A stretch of DNA of 64,000 nucleotides from Oscillospiraceae bacterium. GTDB lineage: Bacteria; Bacillota; Clostridia; Oscillospirales; Acutalibacteraceae. Below are positions 53,277 through 62,967 of this stretch, piece after piece. The stretch is taken from contig CAJTCU010000003.1 in the NCBI GenBank assembly GCA_910574935.1, positions 124,001 through 188,000 of the forward strand, read 5' to 3'. Position numbers and translations under genes: made by a program. The notes beneath the pieces are model-generated. The model was not told where the DNA came from and searched no databases. It was given only the letters and a program-made list of their open reading frames with translations. Positions within the stretch are counted from its first letter, which is position 1; every line of letters starts with the position of its first letter.

Positions 53277-54110
53277 TTAGCTTTTTACCGCTCCTGCGGT
53301 CAAGCCAGAAATAATATATTTCTGTCCAAAGCAGTATACTGCTATGATGGGGAACATGGACATGAAATATGCTGTAAAGGCCATGGTATAGTTAAAGGAA
53401 TACTCTGTCTTAAAGTTGTACTGGAACAGGGGCAGGGTCCAGAACTCTCGAGACTTGTTCAACAAGAGTAAGGGCAGCATAAAGTCGTTCCAGAACCACA
53501 AAGCGTCCATCACCACCAGGGTGGCCAGCATGGGGCCCAAAAGGGGCAGCACCACTTTGGTGTAAACCTGAAAAGTGTTGCATCCGTCAATGCGGGCCGC
53601 CTCCTCAATCTCCAGAGGCAGACTGCGGATGTAGTTTACAAACATGAACACGCCTTTCGAAAGGCTGAGGGCTGTATAAAGGATAATCAAACCCCCAGGA
53701 CTTAGCAGGTTCATGTCTGTCATAATTTTGGTCAAGGGCAGCATGATCACCTGGAAGGGCACGAACAGGCCCATAATGATCAAATAATACACCGTTTTGT
53801 AATAGGGCCGGCGGAAGTTGCGGGAAATGGCATAGGACACCGCCGGGTTCACGATGATTACCAGAATAATGCCTACAATGGAGATCACCGCGGAATTGCG
53901 TACATAGGCCCAGTAGTTGTTCTTTGTGAACAGTTCCATGTAGTTGGAAAAGTCCAGGCTTTGGGGCAGGCTGAAAAAGTTTTTGCCCGCCTCGTCCAAA
54001 GACTTAAAGGTATTCACCACCACCAGGTACATGGGCGCCAGCACCATGAAAAATCCCAGCGCAATAAGAATGTCGCGGGCAATGCGCCAGCCAAGGGCTT
54101 CCTTTTTCAT
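53277..54110 (-). CDS. Carbohydrate ABC transporter permease (MalG/CUT1 type)
   Basis: 277 aa with six predicted membrane helices. The EAA loop that contacts the ATPase is present: EIEEAARIDGCNTFQVYTKVVLPLLGP. Ends with the typical HNYISGLTAGAVK-like sequence (QKYIISGLTAGAVKS). It overlaps the upstream permease by 4 bp (ATGA), so translation is coupled. Together with the upstream permease and binding protein it forms a CUT1 importer for an oligosaccharide; the substrate is unknown. Confidence 0.93.
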   Translation of the reverse strand: MKKEALGWRIARDILIALGFFMVLAPMYLVVVNTFKSLDEAGKNFFSLPQSLDFSNYMELFTKNNYWAYVRNSAVISIVGIILVIIVNPAVSYAISRNFRRPYYKTVYYLIIMGLFVPFQVIMLPLTKIMTDMNLLSPGGLIILYTALSLSKGVFMFVNYIRSLPLEIEEAARIDGCNTFQVYTKVVLPLLGPMLATLVVMDALWFWNDFMLPLLLLNKSREFWTLPLFQYNFKTEYSFNYTMAFTAYFMSMFPIIAVYCFGQKYIISGLTAGAVKS

Positions 54111-54994
54111 TCGTTCACGCCTCCTTTGCTGTTAAGTTTGATCTGTACAGCGGAGAGGGCCGCAATGATTATAAACAGCACCATAGATTCCGCATTGGCT
54201 AAAGAGAACTTCATATTGTTAAACGCGTCATTGTAAATCATAATGCCTATCACGTTAGTGGACCGGGAAGGCCCGCCCTGGGTCAGTGCCCAAACATAGT
54301 CGAACGTGACAATGCCTGCCTTAATGGTCAACACCATATTAATGGTGAAGGTGGGCATTAAGTAGGGGAATGTAATGTAGCGGAAGCGCTTCCAGGCGCT
54401 GGCCCCGTCCAGCATGGCCGACTCGTACAGGTCGCCGGGCACAGACTGAAGTCCTGCCATAAAGATCAAGGTGGGCATGGCCGTGGCCTGCCAGATGTTC
54501 ACCGCCACAATCGCGATCAGAGCGGTCTTCGTAGTGGCCAGAGGGCTTTGAGACAACATGCTAATGCCCAGGTTCTGCCCAATAACAGGCAGCACACGGT
54601 AGTAGATCTGGTCAAAAATCAGGGCAATGGTCACGCCGCCGATCATGGCGGGCACAAAAAACACGGACTTTGTAAGGGTCTGAAAATGCTTTAGGGAATT
54701 CAGCGCTAAAGAGAGCACCAGGGCCAAAAACATGACGCCAACCACCAGCATCAGGGTATACATCAGGGTAACCTGCATGGACTGCCAGAAGAAGGCATTT
54801 TTGAACAGGTTAATGTAGTTTTGAAAGCCCACATAGCCATACTCTTTGGCAATGCCGTTCCAGTCCGTAAAACTATAGTTAATGCCCAGAGCCACTGGGT
54901 AGATGAAGAACACACAGTATAGGAGCAGCGCCGGAAGGGTGAACAGTATGTTTGTCGCCCGATCAGCGAAAGACTCCCTGTTAGATTTTTTCAT
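54107..54994 (-). CDS. Carbohydrate ABC transporter permease (MalF/CUT1 type)
   Basis: About 295 aa with six membrane helices and the EAA loop LYESAMLDGASAWKRFRYITFP. The ATG at 54994 was chosen, with AAGGAG upstream; a longer frame would add 19 residues without support. Separated from the binding-protein gene by a 275-bp gap holding a terminator. No ATPase gene is present, so a shared MsmX-type ATPase probably powers it, as is common in Firmicutes. Confidence 0.93.
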   Translation of the reverse strand: MKKSNRESFADRATNILFTLPALLLYCVFFIYPVALGINYSFTDWNGIAKEYGYVGFQNYINLFKNAFFWQSMQVTLMYTLMLVVGVMFLALVLSLALNSLKHFQTLTKSVFFVPAMIGGVTIALIFDQIYYRVLPVIGQNLGISMLSQSPLATTKTALIAIVAVNIWQATAMPTLIFMAGLQSVPGDLYESAMLDGASAWKRFRYITFPYLMPTFTINMVLTIKAGIVTFDYVWALTQGGPSRSTNVIGIMIYNDAFNNMKFSLANAESMVLFIIIAALSAVQIKLNSKGGVNE

Positions 54995-55190
54995 AGGGGG
55001 ACTCCTTTCTGTAGCAGAGTTTTGAAGAGGGGGAGAGGAATATTCGGTCATGCGGAGTGGACTTTATTCACACAGGATCTCTCCTGCCGCTTTGGCCAGC
55101 GCCGCACAGGGGCAGCGCTCCTTACCACTGGCATTTAGCGCCCTAAACTCCTTTTCTCTTTCCATCCTTTTTTGTCCTTACTACACTTAA

Positions 55191-55234
55191 ATAAAAAGCA
55201 GGGGCGGCGATGGAACCATCACCGCCCTTGCTTC
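55191..55234 (-). terminator. Attenuating terminator between binding protein and permease genes
   Basis: AAGCAGGGGCGGCGATGG (55197-55214) pairs with CCATCACCGCCCTTGCTT (55217-55234) with two mismatches, followed on the minus strand by a T-rich tract. Partial termination here would give more binding protein than permease. Confidence 0.65.
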
Positions 55235-55268
55235 AGCTGTTCAAATGAGCCGTTTTTACAGGGTAATC

Positions 55269-56618
55269 TTACTGCATTGCGGTCTCAATAGTGGTGTCCA
55301 TGTTCTTCAAGAATTCATCCACCGGCTGTTTATCCAGCAGGAAAGCCTGCACGGTGTTATACAGCTCGTTAACCACATTGCTATTCAAGGTAGAAGCCAT
55401 CCAGTCGTGTACCTGGCCCGTCTCGTCAATGAAGTCCAGCATCGGCATGCAGTTTTCGTCATTGTACACAGTGCCGTTGATAATGGAGGGTTCGCCGGAA
55501 AGGTCGGACCACTTCTGGGCCACCTCGGTGCGGGAGATGTACTCCAGGAACTTTAGGCCAGCGTCCTTCTCGGCGTCACTGGCGGAGGCAGAAATGCACT
55601 GGGCGGCGTTTACACCGGTCAGGGCCTTTGTAGTCTCTTTGGTGTCGCCGGGCAGGGGGAAAGCGCCGAACTTAAAGTCGCCGTTAGCCAGGATGATGTT
55701 GCCCCTGGCATAAGAGCCGGCAATGATCATGGCGCACTGGCCGTTGGCAAAAGCCTCCTGCATCATGGTGCCGCTCATGCCGAAAGCGTCCTCGTTGCCA
55801 TATTCCAGCAGTTCCAGCATCTTATTGGCATAGTTCTCAAAGTCGGCATTGCCCACCAAAGAACCATTACCGTTGGCCACCTCTACCATGTCCTCTACGC
55901 CCTGAGGCGTCCACGCCACTGTGGTGGCCTGGAAAATGTGGCCCACGCCGTCTTTCAGAGGCAGGTACAGGGGGGCGATGCCCTTCTCTTTAAAGGTCTT
56001 GCATACGTTGATGAAATCCGCGTAGGTCTCAGGAGTCTCAATGTTGTTGTCCTTGAACATCTGGATATTGTAGAACACGGTCATATAGTTCCGGGCATAG
56101 GGCATAGCATAGTGCTTGCCGTCGTCTGCTGGGGCCATAGCCAAATAGGACTCGTTGACACGGCTGAAGAACTCCTGGTCGGTCAGGTCCATGTAGTAGC
56201 CGTTGCGTACCTTCTCCTTAAACTGAGACTGGGTGGGCCAGTCGGTAAGCAGCGGAGGCACGTCGTCTGTGGCAATGCGGGACGCCAGAACCTTCAGAGA
56301 GTCCGGCACGGTGTTCTGGGTAATCTTGATATTGGGATATTCCTTCTGGAAATCCTCGATAATGGCGTTGTAACCGGCCTGAATGGCCTCTTCACCCTGT
56401 TGCTGGAAGAACTCAATCTCAATAACCTCACCGGAAGCGCTTTCATCACCGCCAGTCTCACTGGAGCTGGGATCTTCCGCTTTACTGCTAGAGCTTTCGC
56501 TGGAACTGGAGCTGTCGGCTTGAGACGAGGAAGAGCTCCCCGCGTCGTTGCCGCAGGCTGCCAACGCACTAACAAGAAGCGCAGAGCTAAGAAGCATGGC
56601 AAAAATTCGTTTTTTCAT
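55269..56618 (-). CDS. Sugar ABC transporter substrate-binding lipoprotein
   Basis: About 449 aa, family 1 extracellular solute-binding protein. Lipoprotein signal MKKRIFAMLLSSALLVSALAAC with lipobox ALAAC; then a serine-rich linker (about 26-60) and the binding domain (EIEFFQQQGEEAIQAGYNAI). Catches a sugar outside the membrane for the two CUT1 permeases encoded downstream. The ATG at 56618 has AAGGAG upstream. Its position before a partial terminator fits higher expression. Confidence 0.93.
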   Translation of the reverse strand: MKKRIFAMLLSSALLVSALAACGNDAGSSSSSQADSSSSSESSSSKAEDPSSSETGGDESASGEVIEIEFFQQQGEEAIQAGYNAIIEDFQKEYPNIKITQNTVPDSLKVLASRIATDDVPPLLTDWPTQSQFKEKVRNGYYMDLTDQEFFSRVNESYLAMAPADDGKHYAMPYARNYMTVFYNIQMFKDNNIETPETYADFINVCKTFKEKGIAPLYLPLKDGVGHIFQATTVAWTPQGVEDMVEVANGNGSLVGNADFENYANKMLELLEYGNEDAFGMSGTMMQEAFANGQCAMIIAGSYARGNIILANGDFKFGAFPLPGDTKETTKALTGVNAAQCISASASDAEKDAGLKFLEYISRTEVAQKWSDLSGEPSIINGTVYNDENCMPMLDFIDETGQVHDWMASTLNSNVVNELYNTVQAFLLDKQPVDEFLKNMDTTIETAMQ

Positions 56619-56690
56619 GATGGTTTTCTCCTTAACATATATATTTTGGTGCATTAGTGCCTAAAGTAGTATAAACCTTTGCATAAGTCC

Positions 56691-57644
56691 TTATTTCACC
56701 GAAAAGCTGTGTGCTGCCTCAACCGCTGTCTGAATGCGGTCCAAACTAATGCCCTCGCCCTGAATCGTGCAGTCTGCTCCAATCATCATGCTGGCAGAAC
56801 CGAAACTCTCAATGGAGGCCTTCACCTCCGCGCAAATTTCCTCATCGCTGCCGTTAAGGATATTCCCCTTATTGTTTAAGCCGCCTAAAATAGGCCGCTT
56901 GAACAGCTCTTTACCTTGGGCCAGGCTAAAGTCATTATCTTTCACAGACCAGTTTACCATTGCGCCCGGATACTCCGCAAAACGAGAAAGCTCTGTCTTA
57001 AAAGCATATTCCGGTTCACCGCAAATATGTAGGATATTAAATTTGTCCTCCCGCTTTTCCGCAGCGGAAAGCGCCAGCAGATCCGAGGGCTTCACCAGCA
57101 TTTCCCACTCTTCGTCTGTAAAGCGTCCCGGTTCGCCGAACTGGGCCGAGAAGTAGATGCCGTCCACGCCCAAGTCCATGTAGGCGTTGGCCCACTGGAC
57201 CCACATCTCCGCAATAATCTTTACCCCCGCGGCCACCGCTTTGGGGTAGCGCTTGGCATGGTCCATCAGCAGCTGGTCCCCAAAGGCAAAAGAGGCGGCC
57301 TTGAAGGGGCCAAACATCGTCTGCACTGTATATGCCTCATCGCCCATGTCATCCAAAATTCGCTTGATAATCTCCGCCGCTTTTTGGAATGTCGGTGAAG
57401 AGGACGGAGCTTCAAACCTAATGTTGTACCAATCAGATTCCTTGGTAATCGCGCCGCTGATGGGATACATGAAATCCTGCATGATCTTCATAATATCCTC
57501 GTCCGTGTGATGAAACAGCTTCAAATGCTCTTCCGCCGTCTCTTGGGCGCTTAGGGAGGCAGGGTAGTGGAACCAAAAACCCGCGGGGACCCGGTCGGGG
57601 GTTTTCCCCTCTAAAACAGCCCGTACTCTCTCTTTTTTTGTCAT
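56691..57644 (-). CDS. UroD-superfamily methyltransferase (MtaA/CmuA-like)
   Basis: About 317 aa. The UroD fold starts MTKKERVRAVLEGKTPDRVP. Zinc ligands typical of corrinoid:CoM methyltransferases are seen in ILHICGEPE (His and Cys) and MIGADCTIQG (Cys), whereas true uroporphyrinogen decarboxylases lack them. No corrinoid protein gene is next to it. It lies upstream of the sugar importer on the same strand (72 bp gap); demethylation of a methylated sugar or other substrate is conceivable but unproven. The ATG at 57644 has GGGAGGAAA upstream. Confidence 0.82.
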   Translation of the reverse strand: MTKKERVRAVLEGKTPDRVPAGFWFHYPASLSAQETAEEHLKLFHHTDEDIMKIMQDFMYPISGAITKESDWYNIRFEAPSSSPTFQKAAEIIKRILDDMGDEAYTVQTMFGPFKAASFAFGDQLLMDHAKRYPKAVAAGVKIIAEMWVQWANAYMDLGVDGIYFSAQFGEPGRFTDEEWEMLVKPSDLLALSAAEKREDKFNILHICGEPEYAFKTELSRFAEYPGAMVNWSVKDNDFSLAQGKELFKRPILGGLNNKGNILNGSDEEICAEVKASIESFGSASMMIGADCTIQGEGISLDRIQTAVEAAHSFSVK

Positions 57645-57810
57645 AAATTGTTTCCTCCCTTCTTGATTTGCTTTATGATACCACAAAAAATTAAACAAAA
57701 ACATAAAAAAGTTTAGAAAAGAGATAGGTGGATTTTTAGGTCGTGACTGCCTCCGCAATTTATTTTTCTATTTTTTATGCCCTCTTTAGGGTGCTCCTCC
57801 CTATCAAAAC

Positions 57811-57855
57811 AAAAAAAGAGACAGCGGCCTTTCTTTTGGCCGCTGTCTCTTTTTT
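57811..57855 (-). terminator. Strong intrinsic terminator after ptsI
   Basis: GAGACAGCGGCC (57818-57829) pairs with GGCCGCTGTCTC (57838-57849), a perfect 12-bp stem with A-run and T-run on either side. It ends the ptsI transcript on the minus strand. Confidence 0.85.
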
Positions 57856-57859
57856 CTCT

Positions 57860-59551
57860 CTATTTTGTCAAAGTTTCGGCAATTTCTGCCTCGGTATTCA
57901 TTTTCATCGCCTTTTCCGCTATGGCCTCCGCCTCTTCTCTGGTCCATCGGGAAATCAGCCTGCGTACAGCTAGTACAGACGCCACCGGCACACTGAACCC
58001 GCTAAGGCCAAAAGCCATAAGCAGGGGGATCAGCCGCTGATCCGAAGCCGCCTCGCCACAGACGCTCACTGGAATCCCCCTATGCACGCCACACTGAATC
58101 ACGTGCCGCAGTCCTTTCAGCACTGCTGGCTGCAAGGGGGAATACAGATGTCCAACAGCGGGGTTCCCCCGATCACATGCCATAATGTATCCTGTCAGGT
58201 CATTGGTGCCAATGCTGAAAAAGTCCGCCTCCTGGGCCAGCTCCTCCGCCAAAAACACCGCTGCCGGAGTCTCTATCATAATACCCACTGGCAGGTTCTG
58301 GGCATAGCGAACTCCTTGAGCCTTTAGCTGTTCCCCAGCCTCTTGCAGCAGGGCCCGGCCCGCCCGCAGTTCCTCCAAAGAGGAAATCATGGGCAGCATA
58401 ATGCGCAGGTCCCCTTGGGTCCCAGCCCGCAGCAGGGCCCGCAGCTGGACTAAAAATACCTCCTGGTGAGCCAAACACCAGCGGATGCCCCTTAACCCTA
58501 AAAAAGGGTTTTCCTCTTCTCCCATGCTTAGGCATGGCACCACCTTGTCGCCGCCCACATCCAGGGTGCGCGCTACTAGGGGCCGGCCTTCCAGACCTTG
58601 CAGCGCCTGGCAGTAGGCCCGGTATTGCTCCTCTTCCCCAGGCGCCTGTTCCCGGTTCATAAATAAGTACTCTGTTCGAAACAGCCCCACGCCCTCGCCG
58701 CCGGCTTCCACTGCTCGGGCCGCCCCGGTGGGCATGCTAATATTACAATAAAGATGATATTCCTCTCCACTAGCCGAAAGCGTTCTTTTATCCCGGAAGG
58801 ACTGGGGGGCGTACTCTTCCAAAAAGTCCGTCTGCTTTTTCATGTACTCCTGGATCTGCTCTTGCCCTGGCTCGCAGATGACTTCGCCCCTGCTCCCGTC
58901 CACAATGACAAATTCCCCGTTCCAAAGCTTGGCTGCCGCGCCTTCTATTCCACACACGGTGGGCACGCCCATTGCCCGGGCTAAAATAGAGAAATGGGAC
59001 ATTCGCCCGCCGGCCTCTGTCACCAGACCCGCAATACGCTCTTTATCAATCGCTGCCATAACCGAAGGGCTCAGCTCTTTTGCCACCAGAATGGTGCCCT
59101 TGGGAGCCTGGTGTACCTCTGTTTCTTTCACCCCCAACAGCAAACAGAGCAAGGCATTGCAAACATCCCGAATATCACTGGCCCGCAGCCGGGTTAGCTC
59201 ATCATTGGAACTTGTGAACATTTCCACATACTGGTCACACTTTTCCTTGATGGCAAATTCCGCACATTTTCCCTGGTCTATCAGCTGCCCCACCTGTTCT
59301 TGCAGTTCCGGGTCTCGTACAATATTGATATGGCTCTCTAAAATACACGCATCCTTTTGCCCGGCGGAGGCTTTCAGCAGCTCCATCTGTCCAGCAGTAT
59401 TGGCGCAAAAAGTGTCCACAGCCTGTAACAGTCGTGCCTTTTCCGCTGCGGCGTCTATGTCTCGCTTCTCTTCATATATTAAGCTGCTTTCCTCTAGCAG
59501 CATAACTCTTCCCAAACCAATGCCCTCTGACACTCCGATTCCTCGCAACAT
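57860..59551 (-). CDS. ptsI: Phosphoenolpyruvate-protein phosphotransferase (PTS enzyme I)
   Basis: About 563 aa. Takes phosphate from PEP and passes it to HPr, the first step of PTS sugar uptake. The phospho-histidine is in GGRMSHFSILARAMGVP; the PEP-binding domain has GVGLFRTEYLFM, LRGIRWCLAH, GIMIETPAA and GTNDLTGYIMACDRGN. The ATG at 59551 has GAGGTGG upstream; the GTG at 59578 lacks one. No HPr or sugar-specific PTS genes are in the window; single-gene unit with its own terminator. Confidence 0.93.
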   Translation of the reverse strand: MLRGIGVSEGIGLGRVMLLEESSLIYEEKRDIDAAAEKARLLQAVDTFCANTAGQMELLKASAGQKDACILESHINIVRDPELQEQVGQLIDQGKCAEFAIKEKCDQYVEMFTSSNDELTRLRASDIRDVCNALLCLLLGVKETEVHQAPKGTILVAKELSPSVMAAIDKERIAGLVTEAGGRMSHFSILARAMGVPTVCGIEGAAAKLWNGEFVIVDGSRGEVICEPGQEQIQEYMKKQTDFLEEYAPQSFRDKRTLSASGEEYHLYCNISMPTGAARAVEAGGEGVGLFRTEYLFMNREQAPGEEEQYRAYCQALQGLEGRPLVARTLDVGGDKVVPCLSMGEEENPFLGLRGIRWCLAHQEVFLVQLRALLRAGTQGDLRIMLPMISSLEELRAGRALLQEAGEQLKAQGVRYAQNLPVGIMIETPAAVFLAEELAQEADFFSIGTNDLTGYIMACDRGNPAVGHLYSPLQPAVLKGLRHVIQCGVHRGIPVSVCGEAASDQRLIPLLMAFGLSGFSVPVASVLAVRRLISRWTREEAEAIAEKAMKMNTEAEIAETLTK

Positions 59552-59620
59552 AGCTTCCACCTCGCTTTTTGTTTGCACGTTTTGTGCTTTTGGCCGGTTT
59601 GGCCTTTTTTAGTATTACTA

Positions 59621-59729
59621 GAGTCTGTTTTGAAACCGGAGAAATACTGGCCCCTTTCCAGGCTTTTTGACGCCGAAGCCACCATTTCTGGGCAAAACTG
59701 ACCCTGTTTTGGAGTTTTTTAACAGACTC
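59621..59729. repeat. Small inverted-repeat element (family E, possibly related to A)
   Basis: GAGTCTGTTTTGAAA at the left end faces TTTTTTAACAGACTC at the right end. The terminal 9 bp pair perfectly. The layout (TA, then a short GC-rich end, then TTTGAAA) recalls family A. It lies between ptsI and the O-antigen-ligase-like gene. Confidence 0.4.
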
Positions 59730-59809
59730 CAGGACCAGCAAGACCAAACAATGCCGCTGCAAGGAAGCAACCGTCTCCTTTGACCTGCGGCGCCGCGCGC
59801 CCAGCCTAT

Positions 59810-61432
59810 TTACCAGACAAATTTTTCCTTCTCCGCCCGCCTTTTGTGGCAGCCTGTCTTTGCGCACATGCTTAGCAGACACGCTGCCGATATGGCAAAG
59901 TAAATGGTCACATTGGGCCGGCGCAGCACATAGCCCGAGTACTGGGCCGCTATCACCGCCAGCAGAAAGCTCATCCCCATGGCTCCTAGCTCCACAGTCA
60001 AAAAGCCCTTCAGCCCCCGGTACAGGCTAGCCGCAGTCCGCTTTAGCCAGCTTCCCGGCTTGCCCGCATCCGCCCGGAAGGTCCACAGCATGCCAAGGCC
60101 AAAGGCTCTAAGCACCGCCAACACAAATATGGCAAAAAACAGCATATACAGGCCAAAGCCAATGTATCCGCAGCAGTAAAAGACCGCCGGAAAATCGTTC
60201 TCCAAATCATAAATAATGCCGTCCACCACAAAGTCGCTGTATTCCACTCCTAAAAACTTGGTGAACAGGTCTTTTTCGCTCCAAATCAGTTCCGCAAAGA
60301 AGGTCTTTGTGGCCCGAAAGTCCGAGAGCAGGCCTGTGGCGGCAGAGTGGTGGAACACCTCCATCACATTGTACACCCCAAAGCGCTCATTCATATTATT
60401 CAGCTGCTTGCCATAAATCTCTTCATCCGTATAAATCCCCATCAGGCCCTGGCGCATTTTGGCCCGCACCTTCTCCGGGGGAGTTACCGGCACATTCTCC
60501 TCTGGCTTCTCCTCCTCTTCGCCCTCGTTTTTGATAATATCAATGATCTTCTCATCCACGCCGCTGTTTTCCAAACTCTCCTCCACTGCCTCGCCCAAAA
60601 TCCCCTGCGAATAGGCAGACATCCGCTCCCGCAGGGCCATGGGGGACTGGTGCCTAAAGGCAAACACCAGTCCAAACAGTACCAGCATGGGCAGAGCATA
60701 TTTCCAGCATCTCTTCCCCATTTGCACCACAAATAGGAAAGCGTAGGCGCCCGCAATAATAAAGATGGAGTAAAAGGTAAACTTCGTGCCAGTGGCAAAC
60801 ATCATACCAAAGCATAGCACCGCTGCGGCCAGATATAGCGGATATTTTCCCGTGCTATAAGCCCAATAAATGGCAATGGGAGCGGAGAGCACCAAAATAA
60901 CCGCCTGGGCGTTGGGGATTACAAACCAGCCCATAATGCCCACTGGCAGGGCAGGATACGTGTACACCGGATTTCCGGTCAGCCAGGGCAGGGCTGTAAA
61001 GAGGATCATCTCCCCAAAGGCAACGGCGGTCCCCAGGTAAAAGTATTTCCGCAGGCCGCTGTCTATGCTTAAAACCGTAATAAATGTTAAAGCAAAGATG
61101 GGAAAATTTAGGATGCGCAGAAAATTCGCCGTGTCCTGCACCACCGAGATATATCCCACCCGAAAACCATTGGCCACATGCACTGCCCAAAATACCGCCA
61201 CAATGCCGTATAGGATGAGATAGTACCACTTAGTCTCACTAAGGAAAAAGCCAAACAGGGCCACCAGCATCAGCATTCCAAAGCGCAGCACGGTAGAAAA
61301 GGCGTTGCTGCCCATTTCGCTTAGAAAATAGGAGAGTACATCCAGCAAAGGCTGTATGGCCACAAGGACCAGCAGAATCATTCCCAACCGGTCCACAAGG
61401 AATTGCTTTGTCTTCTGTAATTGCTTTGGCAA
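59810..61432 (-). CDS. O-antigen ligase/polymerase-like membrane protein, copy 2
   Basis: 540 aa, about 11 membrane helices with a large soluble loop between them (about 265-385, rich in E/K). Related to the O-antigen ligase (RfaL/Wzy) superfamily. In a Gram-positive it may polymerise or attach a cell-surface glycan. Paralog of the gene at 61447: both begin with IQPLLDVLSYF and share a late block of the form DLENDFPAVFYCCGYIGFGLY. Start TTG at 61432 with AAGGAGG 9 bp upstream. 14 bp after the paralog. Confidence 0.8.
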   Translation of the reverse strand: MPKQLQKTKQFLVDRLGMILLVLVAIQPLLDVLSYFLSEMGSNAFSTVLRFGMLMLVALFGFFLSETKWYYLILYGIVAVFWAVHVANGFRVGYISVVQDTANFLRILNFPIFALTFITVLSIDSGLRKYFYLGTAVAFGEMILFTALPWLTGNPVYTYPALPVGIMGWFVIPNAQAVILVLSAPIAIYWAYSTGKYPLYLAAAVLCFGMMFATGTKFTFYSIFIIAGAYAFLFVVQMGKRCWKYALPMLVLFGLVFAFRHQSPMALRERMSAYSQGILGEAVEESLENSGVDEKIIDIIKNEGEEEEKPEENVPVTPPEKVRAKMRQGLMGIYTDEEIYGKQLNNMNERFGVYNVMEVFHHSAATGLLSDFRATKTFFAELIWSEKDLFTKFLGVEYSDFVVDGIIYDLENDFPAVFYCCGYIGFGLYMLFFAIFVLAVLRAFGLGMLWTFRADAGKPGSWLKRTAASLYRGLKGFLTVELGAMGMSFLLAVIAAQYSGYVLRRPNVTIYFAISAACLLSMCAKTGCHKRRAEKEKFVW

Positions 61433-61446
61433 ATGGGCCGCCCTCC

Positions 61447-62967
61447 TTATAATTTTTTCATAGTTACCCCGGGGCGGCGTTCATACCTGGCAAAAAGTTT
61501 GCCCTCTCCGGAGTGGGCCCCAGTATACAGCTGCGCCGCTGCCAGGGCCAGGTACACAGTCAGGCTGGGTTTGCGCAGAGCCTGGCCCGAAAATTGAGCC
61601 GCCCCAAGCCCCAGCAGATAGGTCATGCCATAGGCCAGCAGCTGGGGTGAAAGATAGCTCCGCAGCCTCCGCCAGTTTCTCAGCGCGCCCCATGCAGCCC
61701 CCAGCAAAAAACAGACCGCAAAGGCCCCATATAACCCCACACCCACATAGCCGTAATAATACAAAAGCGCGGGGAAGTCATTCTCTGGGTCATAATGGGT
61801 ACCATTTAAGGTAGCTGTTGCATATTCCATGCCCAGCAGTTTTCCAAGAAAGTCCTGCTCCTGCCAGGAAAGGGACATCACTGCCAATTTCTTGCTGCGG
61901 GTATTATACAGGTCCGAAGCTTTGGTGGAATACTGGTACTGCTTCATAACCCGTTCTGTCCCAAAGCGCTCCAGCAGATCCCCCAAAAGAGGGGTGTCCG
62001 CCAGACTGCGCTGGGTGTAGACTTCCTCATACACGCGGGTGATTTTTTCTATTATCTTAGCGGGCACCTCCCCGCTTGTATAGACAAAATCTTTGTCCTC
62101 TCCCATAATATGGTCGCTCTGCTCTTGGTACAAGTCATAAGATTCCCCAGTAAGGGCCTGGCGCCGCTCCATAATGGACATGCTCCGGCATAGCACCAAA
62201 AGCGCTAAAACCACAGCCAAAGGCACACAGCACCAGCGCATACGTCCTCCGGCAATAAGCACAAGAGCCAAGAAGCCCGCGGCCACCAGGATTGCCGAAT
62301 AGTATGCCAATCGAGTGCCGGTAAAGTACAGCAGTCCAAACCCCGCCGCACATCCCAGCGAGAACACCCACACCCGCCCAGTGCGGTAAGCCCACAGCAG
62401 CAAGCAGGGGGTGAGCATAGAGACAATGGCACTTTGGGTATTGGGAACTCCAAACCACCCCAGCAGCCCCATCTTGACCCCCAGCGCTGGAATGTCATAG
62501 GTGTATTCCGGCCGGCCGGCGGCATAGGAAAGGCCGATAATCAGTAAAATAACGCCAAAATTCGCCGCCAGTATTCCCACCACCCGCAAATCCAGCCTGT
62601 CATGGCCCTTAAAAAAGGTGATGAAAGCCAGGGTCCACAGAGGGAACTGCACCAGCTTCAGGTACTCGGCTGCATCTCCTACTGGGTCCCGATAACCAAG
62701 ACGCAGGCAGTTTAGCATATGCAGCAGCCAAAAGCCGCCAATGACCCCATAGAACACCCAATACACCCGTCTTTTTCCGCTAACCGCCAGCCCGTATAGG
62801 CTAACAGCCATCAGCAAAACCGTGCGCAGGGTGGTTGTCACCGCAGTGGTCCCGGTCTCCCGCATAAAATAGGAAAGCACGTCCAGCAGGGGCTGAATCA
62901 AGAGCAGCGCTGCCATAAAATCTCCTATATGCGGCGCGAGTTTTTCTTTAAGGTGGATTTCCTTCAT
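61447..62967 (-). CDS. O-antigen ligase/polymerase-like membrane protein, copy 1
   Basis: 506 aa with the same topology as the downstream paralog: about six helices, a soluble loop (about 245-350) and four to five more helices. Shared blocks include LLIQPLLDVLSYFMRETG, LGWFGVPNTQSAIV, FGLLYFTGTRLAYYS and DPENDFPALLYYYGYVGVGLY. The glycan substrate is unknown. First gene of the two-gene operon. No glycosyltransferase, flippase or polysaccharide cluster is adjacent. Confidence 0.8.
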   Translation of the reverse strand: MKEIHLKEKLAPHIGDFMAALLLIQPLLDVLSYFMRETGTTAVTTTLRTVLLMAVSLYGLAVSGKRRVYWVFYGVIGGFWLLHMLNCLRLGYRDPVGDAAEYLKLVQFPLWTLAFITFFKGHDRLDLRVVGILAANFGVILLIIGLSYAAGRPEYTYDIPALGVKMGLLGWFGVPNTQSAIVSMLTPCLLLWAYRTGRVWVFSLGCAAGFGLLYFTGTRLAYYSAILVAAGFLALVLIAGGRMRWCCVPLAVVLALLVLCRSMSIMERRQALTGESYDLYQEQSDHIMGEDKDFVYTSGEVPAKIIEKITRVYEEVYTQRSLADTPLLGDLLERFGTERVMKQYQYSTKASDLYNTRSKKLAVMSLSWQEQDFLGKLLGMEYATATLNGTHYDPENDFPALLYYYGYVGVGLYGAFAVCFLLGAAWGALRNWRRLRSYLSPQLLAYGMTYLLGLGAAQFSGQALRKPSLTVYLALAAAQLYTGAHSGEGKLFARYERRPGVTMKKL

